Of a stretch of 45,047 nucleotides of DNA, positions 27,287 through 35,640 are shown piece by piece. The DNA is from Candidatus Yanofskybacteria bacterium RIFCSPHIGHO2_01_FULL_41_21 (GTDB taxonomy: Bacteria > Patescibacteriota > Minisyncoccia > 2-02-FULL-40-12 > GWA2-44-9), in the NCBI GenBank assembly GCA_001794025.1, contig MGJA01000010.1:26288-71334 (forward strand). The letters are read 5' to 3'. Each line of letters begins with the position of its first letter. Within the stretch, counting starts at the first letter, position 1. The position numbers and the translations under genes are program-made. Under the pieces are notes generated by a model. It saw nothing but the letters and a program-made list of their open reading frames with translations. It was not told the DNA's origin and searched no databases.

Positions 27287-28941
27287 TGATAGCAAGCGTT
27301 AAATTGTTGAACATAATCTCTAGTTTCCACAAAACCAGTATTGCATGTCGTGTGACTAAGATTATTAAATACGCACTCATACCGCAGAGTGGGGCGTCCA
27401 CTACAATCTGTTTCGTATTTATTGACAGCCGTGCTTGAACTGCTACAACTCTCGCTTAAAGCGAGGGCATTATCAGGATTTATACTCACATTACACCCAT
27501 CACCTCCATTATACCCCGCCGCAATATCTCTTACTTGACCACCATAACAACGTCCGCCTTTAATTGATTTTGCGTATTCCGCCGCCATACAAATGTCCGC
27601 TTGGGCTACCATCTCAATAGTTTCGCCCGCTTGAAGCGCTTTTCCTTGAAGCCAGTCGCAGGTAACAGCATGATTAATACCGCACTGCTGGCGAAACATG
27701 TTTGCAGTCCCCGCTTGCATTTGCGTTAGTCCGCATGAAGGGGGCGTGCTACCGCTCTGCCGAGCGATTTTCCCTTGGGACTCAGTCCTTATAATTGCCT
27801 CAAGAAACTTTGCCGTATCTACACCAATGATTTGATGTTGACTCGCCACCGAAGAAATTAAGTATGTCCAGTCGGTTTTCCCGGGTGGAAGGGCTGGGTC
27901 ACTTATAAACGGTTTACAGGTGGAAGCGCTGCACACTGCGGCCATGTTGCCACATTGTGTCCCTGCCACTGTCGTATTTACTTTAATCGTCAATCCTTTT
28001 GTCGCTGATTGTTTGGCTGAAGAAGAGTCCTCAACTTTAACAGTAAAGGTTGCGGTACCGGTTGTGGTTGGTGTTCCGGAAATATTGGAACCGGAGATAG
28101 CGAGACCAACTGGTAATGTTCCGGAAGATAGGGTCCAAATATATGGAGCCGTGCCACCGGTAGCGGATAAAGATTGGGTATAAGCCGTATTCTGAACGGC
28201 ATCGGGTAGTGAAGCGGTAGCAATAGCAAGGACACCCCCTGTTGGCGCTTGGCAATTACCACTACAGACATTGGAGGTATATTGACCATTAGGGTCTAAA
28301 ACACACCTATTACTGCTATTGCATGAGTATTTGGGTACGACCGTACTTGGAGGTGGTGGTGTTGTCCCATCTACTACATCTTTCAATGTCCCCGTAGTGC
28401 ATTGAATTTGGTACCAAGGTGTACCTGGACACTCAGTATTAGTTGTGCAAGTTTTTGACGCATCTGTGTCACATACACCACTTTGCAGACAAACTCCAGC
28501 CGCTTGATTGGGGGCTAAACTCTTTAAAATAAAATTGGTAATGAGCCAGGCCCCGAGAATAATGGCAATACCGATAGCCGTATCCTTCATTATTTGTCGG
28601 CCCTTGGTCACCCCGCTGGAGTTGCCCTCGCGAGCATTGAAAAGAATAATAAAACCAGCAATAAGAAACATCAGCGTACCAACGGCTGGGACAATACCAA
28701 AAAATGTAAGGTCAATAACATTTTTCCCAAGTTCAATCAAAAGACACCGATTACAGGGTTGGGTATAATCGTGTGGAACTTGCGTACCATCAGGCAAAGT
28801 GTCCATCCGAGTCGCATTAGCTGGTTTATTGTTGAGACCGCACGGAACTATCGGAAACCAATCCACTGCTGAAGCAGTACGTGGCAATGTAAACAATAAC
28901 GAAACCAACAGAACGATAATTGTGAGATATTTTTTGGCCAC
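27283..28941 (-). CDS. Multi-domain protein: T4SS-pilin-like TM pair, Cys module, putative Ig (He_PIG-like) domain, SLT lytic transglycosylase-like domain
   Basis: 'VIDLTFFGIVPAVGTLMFLIAGFIILFNAREGN...IMKDTAIGIAIILGAWLITNFILKSL'; 'LPDAVQNTAYTQSLSATGGTAPYIWTLSSGTLPVGLAIS..GTPTTTGTATFTVKVED'; 'FLEAIIRTESQGKIARQSGSTPPSCGLTQMQAGTANMF...IAAGYNGGDG'. GTG start at 28941 preferred over ATG 28956. Confidence 0.78.
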   Translation of the reverse strand: MAKKYLTIIVLLVSLLFTLPRTASAVDWFPIVPCGLNNKPANATRMDTLPDGTQVPHDYTQPCNRCLLIELGKNVIDLTFFGIVPAVGTLMFLIAGFIILFNAREGNSSGVTKGRQIMKDTAIGIAIILGAWLITNFILKSLAPNQAAGVCLQSGVCDTDASKTCTTNTECPGTPWYQIQCTTGTLKDVVDGTTPPPPSTVVPKYSCNSSNRCVLDPNGQYTSNVCSGNCQAPTGGVLAIATASLPDAVQNTAYTQSLSATGGTAPYIWTLSSGTLPVGLAISGSNISGTPTTTGTATFTVKVEDSSSAKQSATKGLTIKVNTTVAGTQCGNMAAVCSASTCKPFISDPALPPGKTDWTYLISSVASQHQIIGVDTAKFLEAIIRTESQGKIARQSGSTPPSCGLTQMQAGTANMFRQQCGINHAVTCDWLQGKALQAGETIEMVAQADICMAAEYAKSIKGGRCYGGQVRDIAAGYNGGDGCNVSINPDNALALSESCSSSSTAVNKYETDCSGRPTLRYECVFNNLSHTTCNTGFVETRDYVQQFNACYQ

Positions 28942-28950
28942 TTGATTTCC

Positions 28951-29031
28951 TACCAATTACTAATCCTTACAAATGTACGAATAACATCGGCTTCGGTTAT
29001 TTGTATATTCGTATCAATTCGTAATTAGTAG
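28951..29031 (-). repeat. Palindromic leader element, family A (homologous to 33772-33843)
   Basis: Minus: CTACTAATTACGAATTGATACGAATATACAAATAAC...GTTATTCGTACATTTGTAAGGATTAGTAATTGGTAGGAAAT. Confidence 0.65.
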
Positions 29032-29033
29032 AA

Positions 29034-30338
29034 CTACTTCTGCATCAACACTGTCACCCGAGATTCGGCCCGACTCACTGCATCCCGAATTGGTAATCGA
29101 TTAAAGTTAACATCGTCAATCATATCGGCAAAAATTGTCTCAATGACTATATTGTCGGCTTGATACCAAGAACGAGCTGAAAGGGCTTGAACGGCAAAAA
29201 CACCAAGATCAGGGTCATTACGCTGAAGATCAATTAAATCACGGCGGGCTGATGGTCGTTTTGTAGCATTAAGATAAGTCGTCACTCCTTCCCTGGAAGC
29301 AAGGTAATTTACAAACTTCCAGGCCTCAACCGGATGAGCCGATTTGGATGTCACAGCAACTGCCCAATAATTGGCAAAATTACGAATATCATTCAATGAT
29401 GCTTGGGGCATCGGCGCCACGGCAAAATTTAAACGTGGCGCTTTAGAACGGATCACTTGTGAGTTATGAACATAGCCGACCATCATCGCCAGTGTTCCTT
29501 CCGTAAAGGCATCAATTGAGTAATGTTGGCTATCATTCCAAGAATAATTTGGGTTACGAGGATTGGCAAAGTCCGTATAATATTGCACGGCAATCTCACC
29601 AACATGCTGACCATCTATACCCGAACCAAATGTTGCTGAATGTTGATCAGCTGAAGTCATTTGGACCCCGGATTGAATCATCATGCCCATCAAAATATCA
29701 GTTGAACGATTAATATTGCGGGCTGTGCCCAATGAAAATCCGGATTGAATAATGTTACCGCTCTGATCAGTCCTGGTTAATAATCTAACATCAGCATTAA
29801 CTTCTTCCCATGTTTGAGGTGGCCGAGTGATACCGGCACTATTGAATAGGTCTTTATTGTAATAGAGTCCAAGCGTATCAACATATAGAGGCATACCGTA
29901 AATTTGAGTATTATTATAGACAAGATCTTGATAGGCCACATCAACAAATTGGTCTTTAAAACTCTGAATCGTAAATGGATTCTTTTTATCAGGCACGTCA
30001 GGCGGTAATGGTAGAAATTTATCACCATGTTTTGGTAACCAAGTATTATGAATCATCAAAACATCAGGCCCAGTACCGGCCGCAAGGGCGTTCACAAATC
30101 CTTGTTCGTATTGTTCAAAGGTGAACATCCGATACTCAATATCAATATTACTATTCTGGGCTTTAAAATCAGTAATGACTTTATCAAAAGCGTTGCGATC
30201 ATCAAAGACGCCCCAAAATTCAAGTTTTACCGGAGTTGAACCCCCTCCCCCAATATTCCTCAAAATCAAAACAATAGTAATAAAAACCGCAATCACAATA
30301 ATCCCGACGAGAATGTAAAAAAGTTTATTGCTGTTCAC
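29034..30338 (-). CDS. Extracellular solute-binding protein (ABC transporter, sugar-type)
   Basis: Signal anchor then 'VKLEFWGVFDDRNAFDKVITDFKAQNSNIDIEYR', 'GTGPDVLMIHNTW', 'GLYYNKDLFNSAGITRPPQTWEEV', 'WKFVNYLASREG'. Confidence 0.88.
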   Translation of the reverse strand: MNSNKLFYILVGIIVIAVFITIVLILRNIGGGGSTPVKLEFWGVFDDRNAFDKVITDFKAQNSNIDIEYRMFTFEQYEQGFVNALAAGTGPDVLMIHNTWLPKHGDKFLPLPPDVPDKKNPFTIQSFKDQFVDVAYQDLVYNNTQIYGMPLYVDTLGLYYNKDLFNSAGITRPPQTWEEVNADVRLLTRTDQSGNIIQSGFSLGTARNINRSTDILMGMMIQSGVQMTSADQHSATFGSGIDGQHVGEIAVQYYTDFANPRNPNYSWNDSQHYSIDAFTEGTLAMMVGYVHNSQVIRSKAPRLNFAVAPMPQASLNDIRNFANYWAVAVTSKSAHPVEAWKFVNYLASREGVTTYLNATKRPSARRDLIDLQRNDPDLGVFAVQALSARSWYQADNIVIETIFADMIDDVNFNRLPIRDAVSRAESRVTVLMQK

Positions 30339-30438
30339 AGAAATTTACAATTTACTAATTTACAATTTTCAGTAAATGTATCAATTGATCAATGAATCAT
30401 TGAAAATTTATTGTAAATTGAAAACTGAAAATTGATTA

Positions 30439-30990
30439 TTATTTCCGAAAGATCATTCCGTAATGAAATTGACCGGCATTAAATTGTCGGACAAATGTGA
30501 ATCCTTCAGCGACGAATAATGCTTGCATATCGTTGGTATCAGTTCGAAGCTCATTGGGCGGACCTAGGCCACCGCCACTCTTTTTCCATTCAACCAAAAT
30601 TATCGTTCCTTGGGACTTTAAAACTCTTTTTGCTTCTTTTAATATGTCTTGTTTTTTATTTGACTGAAAGAGAATGTTTATGAGTATGACCATGTCTTGG
30701 GATTCATCATTTGCCCCAGTATTTCCAACAATCTCCAAGTTGGCCCGTTTCGTTTCAATATTTTCTAAACCCACTGCTTTAGCTTGGGCTTTAAAACTAT
30801 CCAATTTGTCTTCCATAATATCTAAAGCCAGAACATGACCATCTTTCCCAACTCGCTGAGCAACCAAAATTCCAATGTGGCCCGCGCCACACCCAAAATC
30901 AGCAATATTCATACCTGGGGAAATACCAAACTCCCCGACAATGATGTCGGGGTTAAGAAAACCCTCTGATGAAAACGGGGCCGATTCCAT
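30439..30990 (-). CDS. Class I SAM-dependent methyltransferase
   Basis: 'GISPGMNIADFGCGAGHIGILVAQRVGKDGHVLALDIMEDKLDSFKAQAKAVGLENIE', 'EAKRVLKSQGTIILVEW'. Confidence 0.88.
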   Translation of the reverse strand: MESAPFSSEGFLNPDIIVGEFGISPGMNIADFGCGAGHIGILVAQRVGKDGHVLALDIMEDKLDSFKAQAKAVGLENIETKRANLEIVGNTGANDESQDMVILINILFQSNKKQDILKEAKRVLKSQGTIILVEWKKSGGGLGPPNELRTDTNDMQALFVAEGFTFVRQFNAGQFHYGMIFRK

Positions 30991-31027
30991 CCTTTAATTT
31001 TATCACTAAAATCACCTAAAGTTATCC

Positions 31028-31140
31028 ACGAATTAGAAACTTGCCCTTTAGCCCCAGACCCACGGAACCAGTCCCGTCGGTTCCCCCGCTTCGCGGGTCC
31101 CCTTCCGCTACTGGGTCTTAAGGGCAAGTTTCTAATTCGT
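31028..31140. repeat. Compound inverted-repeat element, family B (core shared with 34210-34314)
   Basis: ACGAATTAGAAACTTGCCCTTTAGCCCCAGACCC...GGGTCTTAAGGGCAAGTTTCTAATTCGT; core GGGGGAACCGACGGGACTGGTTCC (minus). Confidence 0.75.
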
Positions 31141-31170
31141 GTTTATTTTGAAAAATAAATGATCGATTTT

Positions 31171-31326
31171 GTAACTCGCTGGCCCAGCCAAATTCAAGGC
31201 GCGAGCGAGCACCGAAGTGAGCCGTATTTGGAGATACGGCGAACGAGGAGCACAGCGGCAACGCAGAAGTTGGCTGGGAGCCCGCTTCGGCGGCTGAAAG
31301 CCGCAGCGGTGCGGCCAGCGAGTTAC
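31171..31326. repeat. 156-bp nested structured element whose arm contains the gyrA stop codon (possibly related to 34949-35092)
   Basis: GTAACTCGCTGGCC...GGCCAGCGAGTTAC with internal CCGTATTTGGAGATACGG and CAGCC/GGCTG stems. Confidence 0.7.
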
Positions 31327-33749
31327 GCGACTACAACGGAAGCGAGTTTATCACCAGAGTCAAGACGCATAACTCTTACTCCTTGTGTCGCCCGCCCAAG
31401 GATAGAAATACTCTCAATAGAAGTACGAATTACTTGACCCTTAAGAGAGACGGCGATAATTTCTTTTTGTTCTTCTGAAGTAATATGAGCTGAAACCAAT
31501 TTCCCTGTTTTGGGCGTCAATTTTGCGGTCATAATTCCGTGACCGCCTCGTTTTTGAATTTTATAGGCCCTAAGATCCGAGCGCTTACCATAACCATTTT
31601 CCATGAGCACTAATAAATTAAGACCCTTCTCCGCCCCGGACGGAATAACATCTGCGCCGACAACACGCTGATCCTTGTCCAGACGTACACCAATCACACC
31701 GGAAGCTCCTCTTCCCATTGGTCGGACATCCTTTTCTTTAAATCTAATTGCGTTACCGCCTGATGTTACTAATGAAATTTGATCGTCACCTGATGTTGGT
31801 AAAACCCAGCCCAAACGGTCATCACCATTAAGTTTAATGGCGATCATACCGTTGCGTCGCACCTGTGAAAAAGCGTCCATTTCTACTTTTTTAATCACAC
31901 CATGATCGGTTGCCATGAAAAGGTACATCTGTTTTTGGTCTTTTGGAATCGGCACAATTGCTGTAATAACATCACTGGGTGAGACCTGTAAGAAATTAAC
32001 AATCGCTTTTCCTTTTGATTGTCGGGACGATTCCGGAACTTCATAGCCTTTGGTTTGGAATACCTTACCCGAATTGGTAAAGAATAATATATTATCGTGG
32101 GTGTTGGCGAGGAAAAAATGGGAAATCACATCTTCTTCTTTGGTGGCCATGCCCATCAATCCCTTGCCTCCTCGTTTTTGGGATTTCAATATATCGGGAG
32201 CCATCCGTTTCACATAACCGTCCCGAGTAATCATAAAGAGTGAATTCTCTTCCGGAATCAATTCTTCTTCGCCAATTTCACGAAGAGCGGACTTCACGAC
32301 TTTTGTCCGTCGTTCGTCGCCATATTTTTCCTGAATTTCTTTGAATTCTGTTTTTACCAAGCCCAAAATTTTCTTCGGGCTCTTGAGTAAGTCCTCAAGA
32401 TACGCAATGAGTTTTAATTTTTCAGCCAGTTCTTCTTCAACTTTTTTCCGTTCTAGTCCGGCTAAGGCCTGCAGACGCATATCCAAAATCGCTGCCGTCT
32501 GTTTATCCGAAAGCTTAAACTTTTTCATTAAATTAACCGCGGCATCTTCTTTGGAAGCTGAAGCCCGAATAATTTTGATAACTTCGTCAATATGGTCAAG
32601 AGCTATTTTTAGACCCTCCAAAATATGGGCTCGGTCTTTGGCCTTCTGAAGTTCAAACTTACTGCGCCTAATAATTACTTCTTTGCGATGATCAATGAAT
32701 TTCTCAAGCAAGCCCTTCAAGCCAAGAATCTGGGGTTGAATCCCGTCAACCAAAGCGAGCATATTGAAGTGAAATGCCTTTTGAAGCTCGGTGTATTTAA
32801 ATAACTGATTCAAGACCTTACGCGGAAATGCATCTTGTTTCAAATCAATGGCAATACGCATGCCGTCCTTATCTGATTCATCACGCAAATCTCTAATACC
32901 ATCAATCTTTTTTTCTTTTACCAAGTCGGCAATCTTGATAATCAATTCTGATTTATTTACCTGATATGGAATTTCGGAAATAATAATTTGAAAACCTTTC
33001 TTGGCACTTTCCACGATTTCCGCCTTGCCCCGAGTAATAACCGGTCCCCGACCGGTAGCATAGGCATTAATAATATCTTGTTCATTGTAGATAGTAGCGC
33101 CGGTCGGAAAATCGGGACCCTTCACAAATTGCATCAAGTCCTTAAGATCGGCGTCGGGAACATCAATTAAATGCATCATGGCCGCCAAGACCTCGGTCAA
33201 ATTATGGGGTGGGATATTGGTGGCCATACCAACAGCGATACCCATTGAGCCATTAATTAAAAGATTTGGAACGCGCGTCGGCAAAACAACCGGCTCTTGG
33301 TGGGAGCCGTCATAGTTATCACGAAAATTAACTGTATCTTTATCAATGTCGGCCAAAAGTTGATCGGAGATGCCGGCAAGACGGGCTTCGGTATATCGCA
33401 TCGCCGCTGGCCGATCACCATCAACCGATCCAAAATTCCCCTGACCATCTACTAACGGATAACGCAAAGAGAAATCCTGAGCCATTCTAGCCAATGAGTC
33501 ATAGATGGCAGTATCTCCGTGTGGGTGATAGTTGCCCATGGCATGACCGACGACTTTGGCCGACTTTTGCGGTTTTGAAGAATGACGCAAACCCATTTCT
33601 TGCATGGAATACAAAATACGCCGATGAACAGGTTTTAAACCATCACGCACATCCGGCAAAGCACGATCAATAATCGTGCTCATAGCGTATTCCAAATACG
33701 ATTGCTGGACTTCTTCTACTATTTCTCTTGACTTAACGTTGTCGGACAT
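31323..33749 (-). CDS. gyrA: DNA gyrase subunit A
   Basis: 'YLEYAMSTIIDRALPDVRDGLKPVHRRILYSMQEMGL', 'ARMAQDFSLRYPLVDGQGNFGSVDGDRPAAMRYTEARL', GyrA box-like 'QKRGGKGLMGM'. Confidence 0.96.
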   Translation of the reverse strand: MSDNVKSREIVEEVQQSYLEYAMSTIIDRALPDVRDGLKPVHRRILYSMQEMGLRHSSKPQKSAKVVGHAMGNYHPHGDTAIYDSLARMAQDFSLRYPLVDGQGNFGSVDGDRPAAMRYTEARLAGISDQLLADIDKDTVNFRDNYDGSHQEPVVLPTRVPNLLINGSMGIAVGMATNIPPHNLTEVLAAMMHLIDVPDADLKDLMQFVKGPDFPTGATIYNEQDIINAYATGRGPVITRGKAEIVESAKKGFQIIISEIPYQVNKSELIIKIADLVKEKKIDGIRDLRDESDKDGMRIAIDLKQDAFPRKVLNQLFKYTELQKAFHFNMLALVDGIQPQILGLKGLLEKFIDHRKEVIIRRSKFELQKAKDRAHILEGLKIALDHIDEVIKIIRASASKEDAAVNLMKKFKLSDKQTAAILDMRLQALAGLERKKVEEELAEKLKLIAYLEDLLKSPKKILGLVKTEFKEIQEKYGDERRTKVVKSALREIGEEELIPEENSLFMITRDGYVKRMAPDILKSQKRGGKGLMGMATKEEDVISHFFLANTHDNILFFTNSGKVFQTKGYEVPESSRQSKGKAIVNFLQVSPSDVITAIVPIPKDQKQMYLFMATDHGVIKKVEMDAFSQVRRNGMIAIKLNGDDRLGWVLPTSGDDQISLVTSGGNAIRFKEKDVRPMGRGASGVIGVRLDKDQRVVGADVIPSGAEKGLNLLVLMENGYGKRSDLRAYKIQKRGGHGIMTAKLTPKTGKLVSAHITSEEQKEIIAVSLKGQVIRTSIESISILGRATQGVRVMRLDSGDKLASVVVA

Positions 33750-33771
33750 AAATTAAATTTCCTACTAATTA

Positions 33772-33843
33772 CAGATTACTACAAATATACGAATAACTGA
33801 TTGGGATTGCATTTGTATATTCGTTTAGATTAGTAATTGGTAG
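33772..33843 (-). repeat. Palindromic leader element, family A, just upstream of gyrA start
   Basis: Minus: CTACCAATTACTAATCTAAACGAATATACAAATGC...GTTATTCGTATATTTGTAGTAATCTGTAATTAGTAGGAAATTTAATTT-ATG. Confidence 0.65.
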
Positions 33844-33846
33844 TAA

Positions 33847-34194
33847 CTATCGGTTTCCTGATACTGGTAACGGATGAATCTGATCATCTCCCGTTGTGGA
33901 TTGATTATTCACAACGTCTGTCTGTTTATTGTCTCCAAACAGATTATAAATCTGGGCCTTACCATCACTGAAAACTTGAACAATAGAGCCGAATAGCGAC
34001 TTTGATTCTTCGGCAAATTTCTTATCTTGGGCTTGAGATTGTTCTTCAGGATTCAATAACGCATAAATGTTGCGCTGAAAAGAATTGAACCACACGAAAA
34101 CAACAACCGCAACTACAACGATCGTACAAAGCACTGTTGCCAGTTCACGAACATGGTGAGGTTGTTGTCTGATTTCGTGGATGATGTGTTTCAT
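33847..34194 (-). CDS. Small single-TM hypothetical protein
   Basis: 'VRELATVLCTIVVVAVVVFVWFNSFQRNIYALLNPEEQ' TM; in line with the MBL-fold gene. Confidence 0.6.
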   Translation of the reverse strand: MKHIIHEIRQQPHHVRELATVLCTIVVVAVVVFVWFNSFQRNIYALLNPEEQSQAQDKKFAEESKSLFGSIVQVFSDGKAQIYNLFGDNKQTDVVNNQSTTGDDQIHPLPVSGNR

Positions 34195-34209
34195 AATATG
34201 TTTGACGAC

Positions 34210-34314
34210 TGATTTACAGCTAACCCTTTAGACCCAGTAGCGGAGGGGGTCCCTCTGGGGGAACCGACGGGACTGGTTCCCCGGGTCTGGGGCGAAAGGG
34301 TTGGTTGTAAATCA
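34210..34314. repeat. Compound inverted-repeat element, family B
   Basis: TGATTTACAGCTAACCCTTTAGACCCAGTAGCGGAGGGGG...GAACCGACGGGACTGGTTCCCCGGGTCTGGGGCGAAAGGGTTGGTTGTAAATCA. Confidence 0.75.
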
Positions 34315-34944
34315 CAGAGTGAACATTACCAATTTTGTTTCTTCGGCCGGCAGTAATTTTTTAACAATCTTATATTTCTCTACTTTTTCCGGAGTAAGAC
34401 CCAGTTCTTTTACGAATTTTTCCGGAGCTTCTAGTTTATCGTTCAATGAACCATCTTTATAATGCATTGGAATTACAATCTTGGGTTCAATTTGATTAAT
34501 AACCTCAACTGCGGTTTTGGCATCAATTGTGTACGTCCCACCAACCGGAATCATTAAAATGTCTACGTCGCCAATGTCTTCTACCTGATGGTCCGTTAAC
34601 ACGTGACCAAGATCACCCAAATGACAAATATTTAAATCTTCGGCCTTCAATACATAGATAGTGTTCAATCCCCGCTCCGCCCCCTCTTTATTATCATGAA
34701 AGGACTGGATACCACGAATAGCAATGCCATGATTCTCATACTCACCCGGATTCTGAATGATAAATGCCTCCGGATTAGCATCTTCTATATTACTGTGGTC
34801 GTGGTGTTGATGGCTCACCAAAATGATATCATCTTTAATTCTGGGTGGTTTGAGTCCGATTTCTTTGGAAAACGGATCAATCAAAATACTACCCTCTTTG
34901 GCTTCCAATCTGAAACAGGATTGTCCATACCAGGTAATAGTCAT
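34312..34944 (-). CDS. MBL-fold metal-dependent hydrolase (UlaG-like)
   Basis: 'MTITWYGQSCFRLEAKEGSILIDPF', 'DIILVSHQHHDHSNIE', 'PKIVIPMHYKDGSLND'. Confidence 0.88.
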   Translation of the reverse strand: MTITWYGQSCFRLEAKEGSILIDPFSKEIGLKPPRIKDDIILVSHQHHDHSNIEDANPEAFIIQNPGEYENHGIAIRGIQSFHDNKEGAERGLNTIYVLKAEDLNICHLGDLGHVLTDHQVEDIGDVDILMIPVGGTYTIDAKTAVEVINQIEPKIVIPMHYKDGSLNDKLEAPEKFVKELGLTPEKVEKYKIVKKLLPAEETKLVMFTL

Positions 34945-34948
34945 ATAT

Positions 34949-35092
34949 AACTTGCTGACCGCACGCTCGCCTTTCGGCTTTGAGCGGCTCTCGGCCAATT
35001 CCTTCGTTAAAATCTCCGCTTGATTCTCGGCGTATGTCTATACGCCTCGTCTCAATGCTCGATTTTGCCTCGGACTTGACCAAGTCAGCGGC
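34949..35092. repeat. Structured intergenic element with an organisation similar to 31171-31326
   Basis: Minus: CCGCTGACTTGGTCAAGTCCGAGG...CGAGCATTGAGACGAGGCGTATAGACATACGCCGAGAATCAAGCGGAG...GCGGTCAGCAAG. Confidence 0.55.
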
Positions 35093-35193
35093 GTTCTAGG
35101 TACTTTAATTGTAGCAAATTTGAAAGACAAAATCAATGGTAAAAAAGAAGAACGCCGCGATATTCTGCGACGTTCAATGCAATCTGACTCAGC

Positions 35194-35406
35194 TTACTTG
35201 GTCAGGAGCTTGCCCAAAAGCTCGTTGTTCTTTTTCAGTAGCTTATGGGCCTTCTTTCGAAACTCTGGTGCTTGCATTTGCTGCTCAATCTCTTTCCCAA
35301 CGGCAATGCGAATGATCTCGCCGACTGGCTTGCTGTTGACTTCGGCAATTAGCCGAAGTCTTTCCAAGTCATCTACCGGAATTCTTACTGACACTATTCT
35401 GTCCAT
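35194..35406 (-). CDS. Ribbon-helix-helix-like small DNA-binding protein
   Basis: 'MDRIVSVRIPVDDLERLRLIAEVNSKPVGEIIRIAVGKEIEQQM' RHH pattern. Confidence 0.6.
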   Translation of the reverse strand: MDRIVSVRIPVDDLERLRLIAEVNSKPVGEIIRIAVGKEIEQQMQAPEFRKKAHKLLKKNNELLGKLLTK

Positions 35407-35509
35407 GAGCTTATACTCCTTGAGAACACCCTCGGCAAACTCCAAGAATGTTGCCCATACAATACATTGTTACTAATAATAAGTCAACCCAGCGTAATGG
35501 TTCAATCGC

Positions 35510-35538
35510 TTGCAAAACTTATTACTTTAGTGTATATT
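35510..35538 (+). promoter_or_regulatory. Sigma70-type promoter upstream of S1-domain gene
   Basis: TTGCAA - 17 nt - TATATT. Confidence 0.65.
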
Positions 35539-35640
35539 ATTATCACTCTTATTAGGAGAGCTCAAAAATCAATTAACATCGGATTTCTCGTTCAGGACTT
35601 TGATTAAAAGGCCCCGTGGAGATTCCGAATCTTCTTTAGT

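Noticed and set aside
31159-31437. 92-aa plus-strand ORF 'MIDFVTRWPSQIQGASEHRSEP...'
   Set aside because: Lies over the structured element and gyrA 3' end; composition follows the inverted repeats, not a protein family.
34889-35083. 64-aa ORF 'MVKSEAKSSIETRRIDIRRESSGDFNEGIGREPLKAERRACGQQ...'
   Set aside because: It runs through the structured repeat 34949-35092; more likely untranslated RNA/repeat than a protein.
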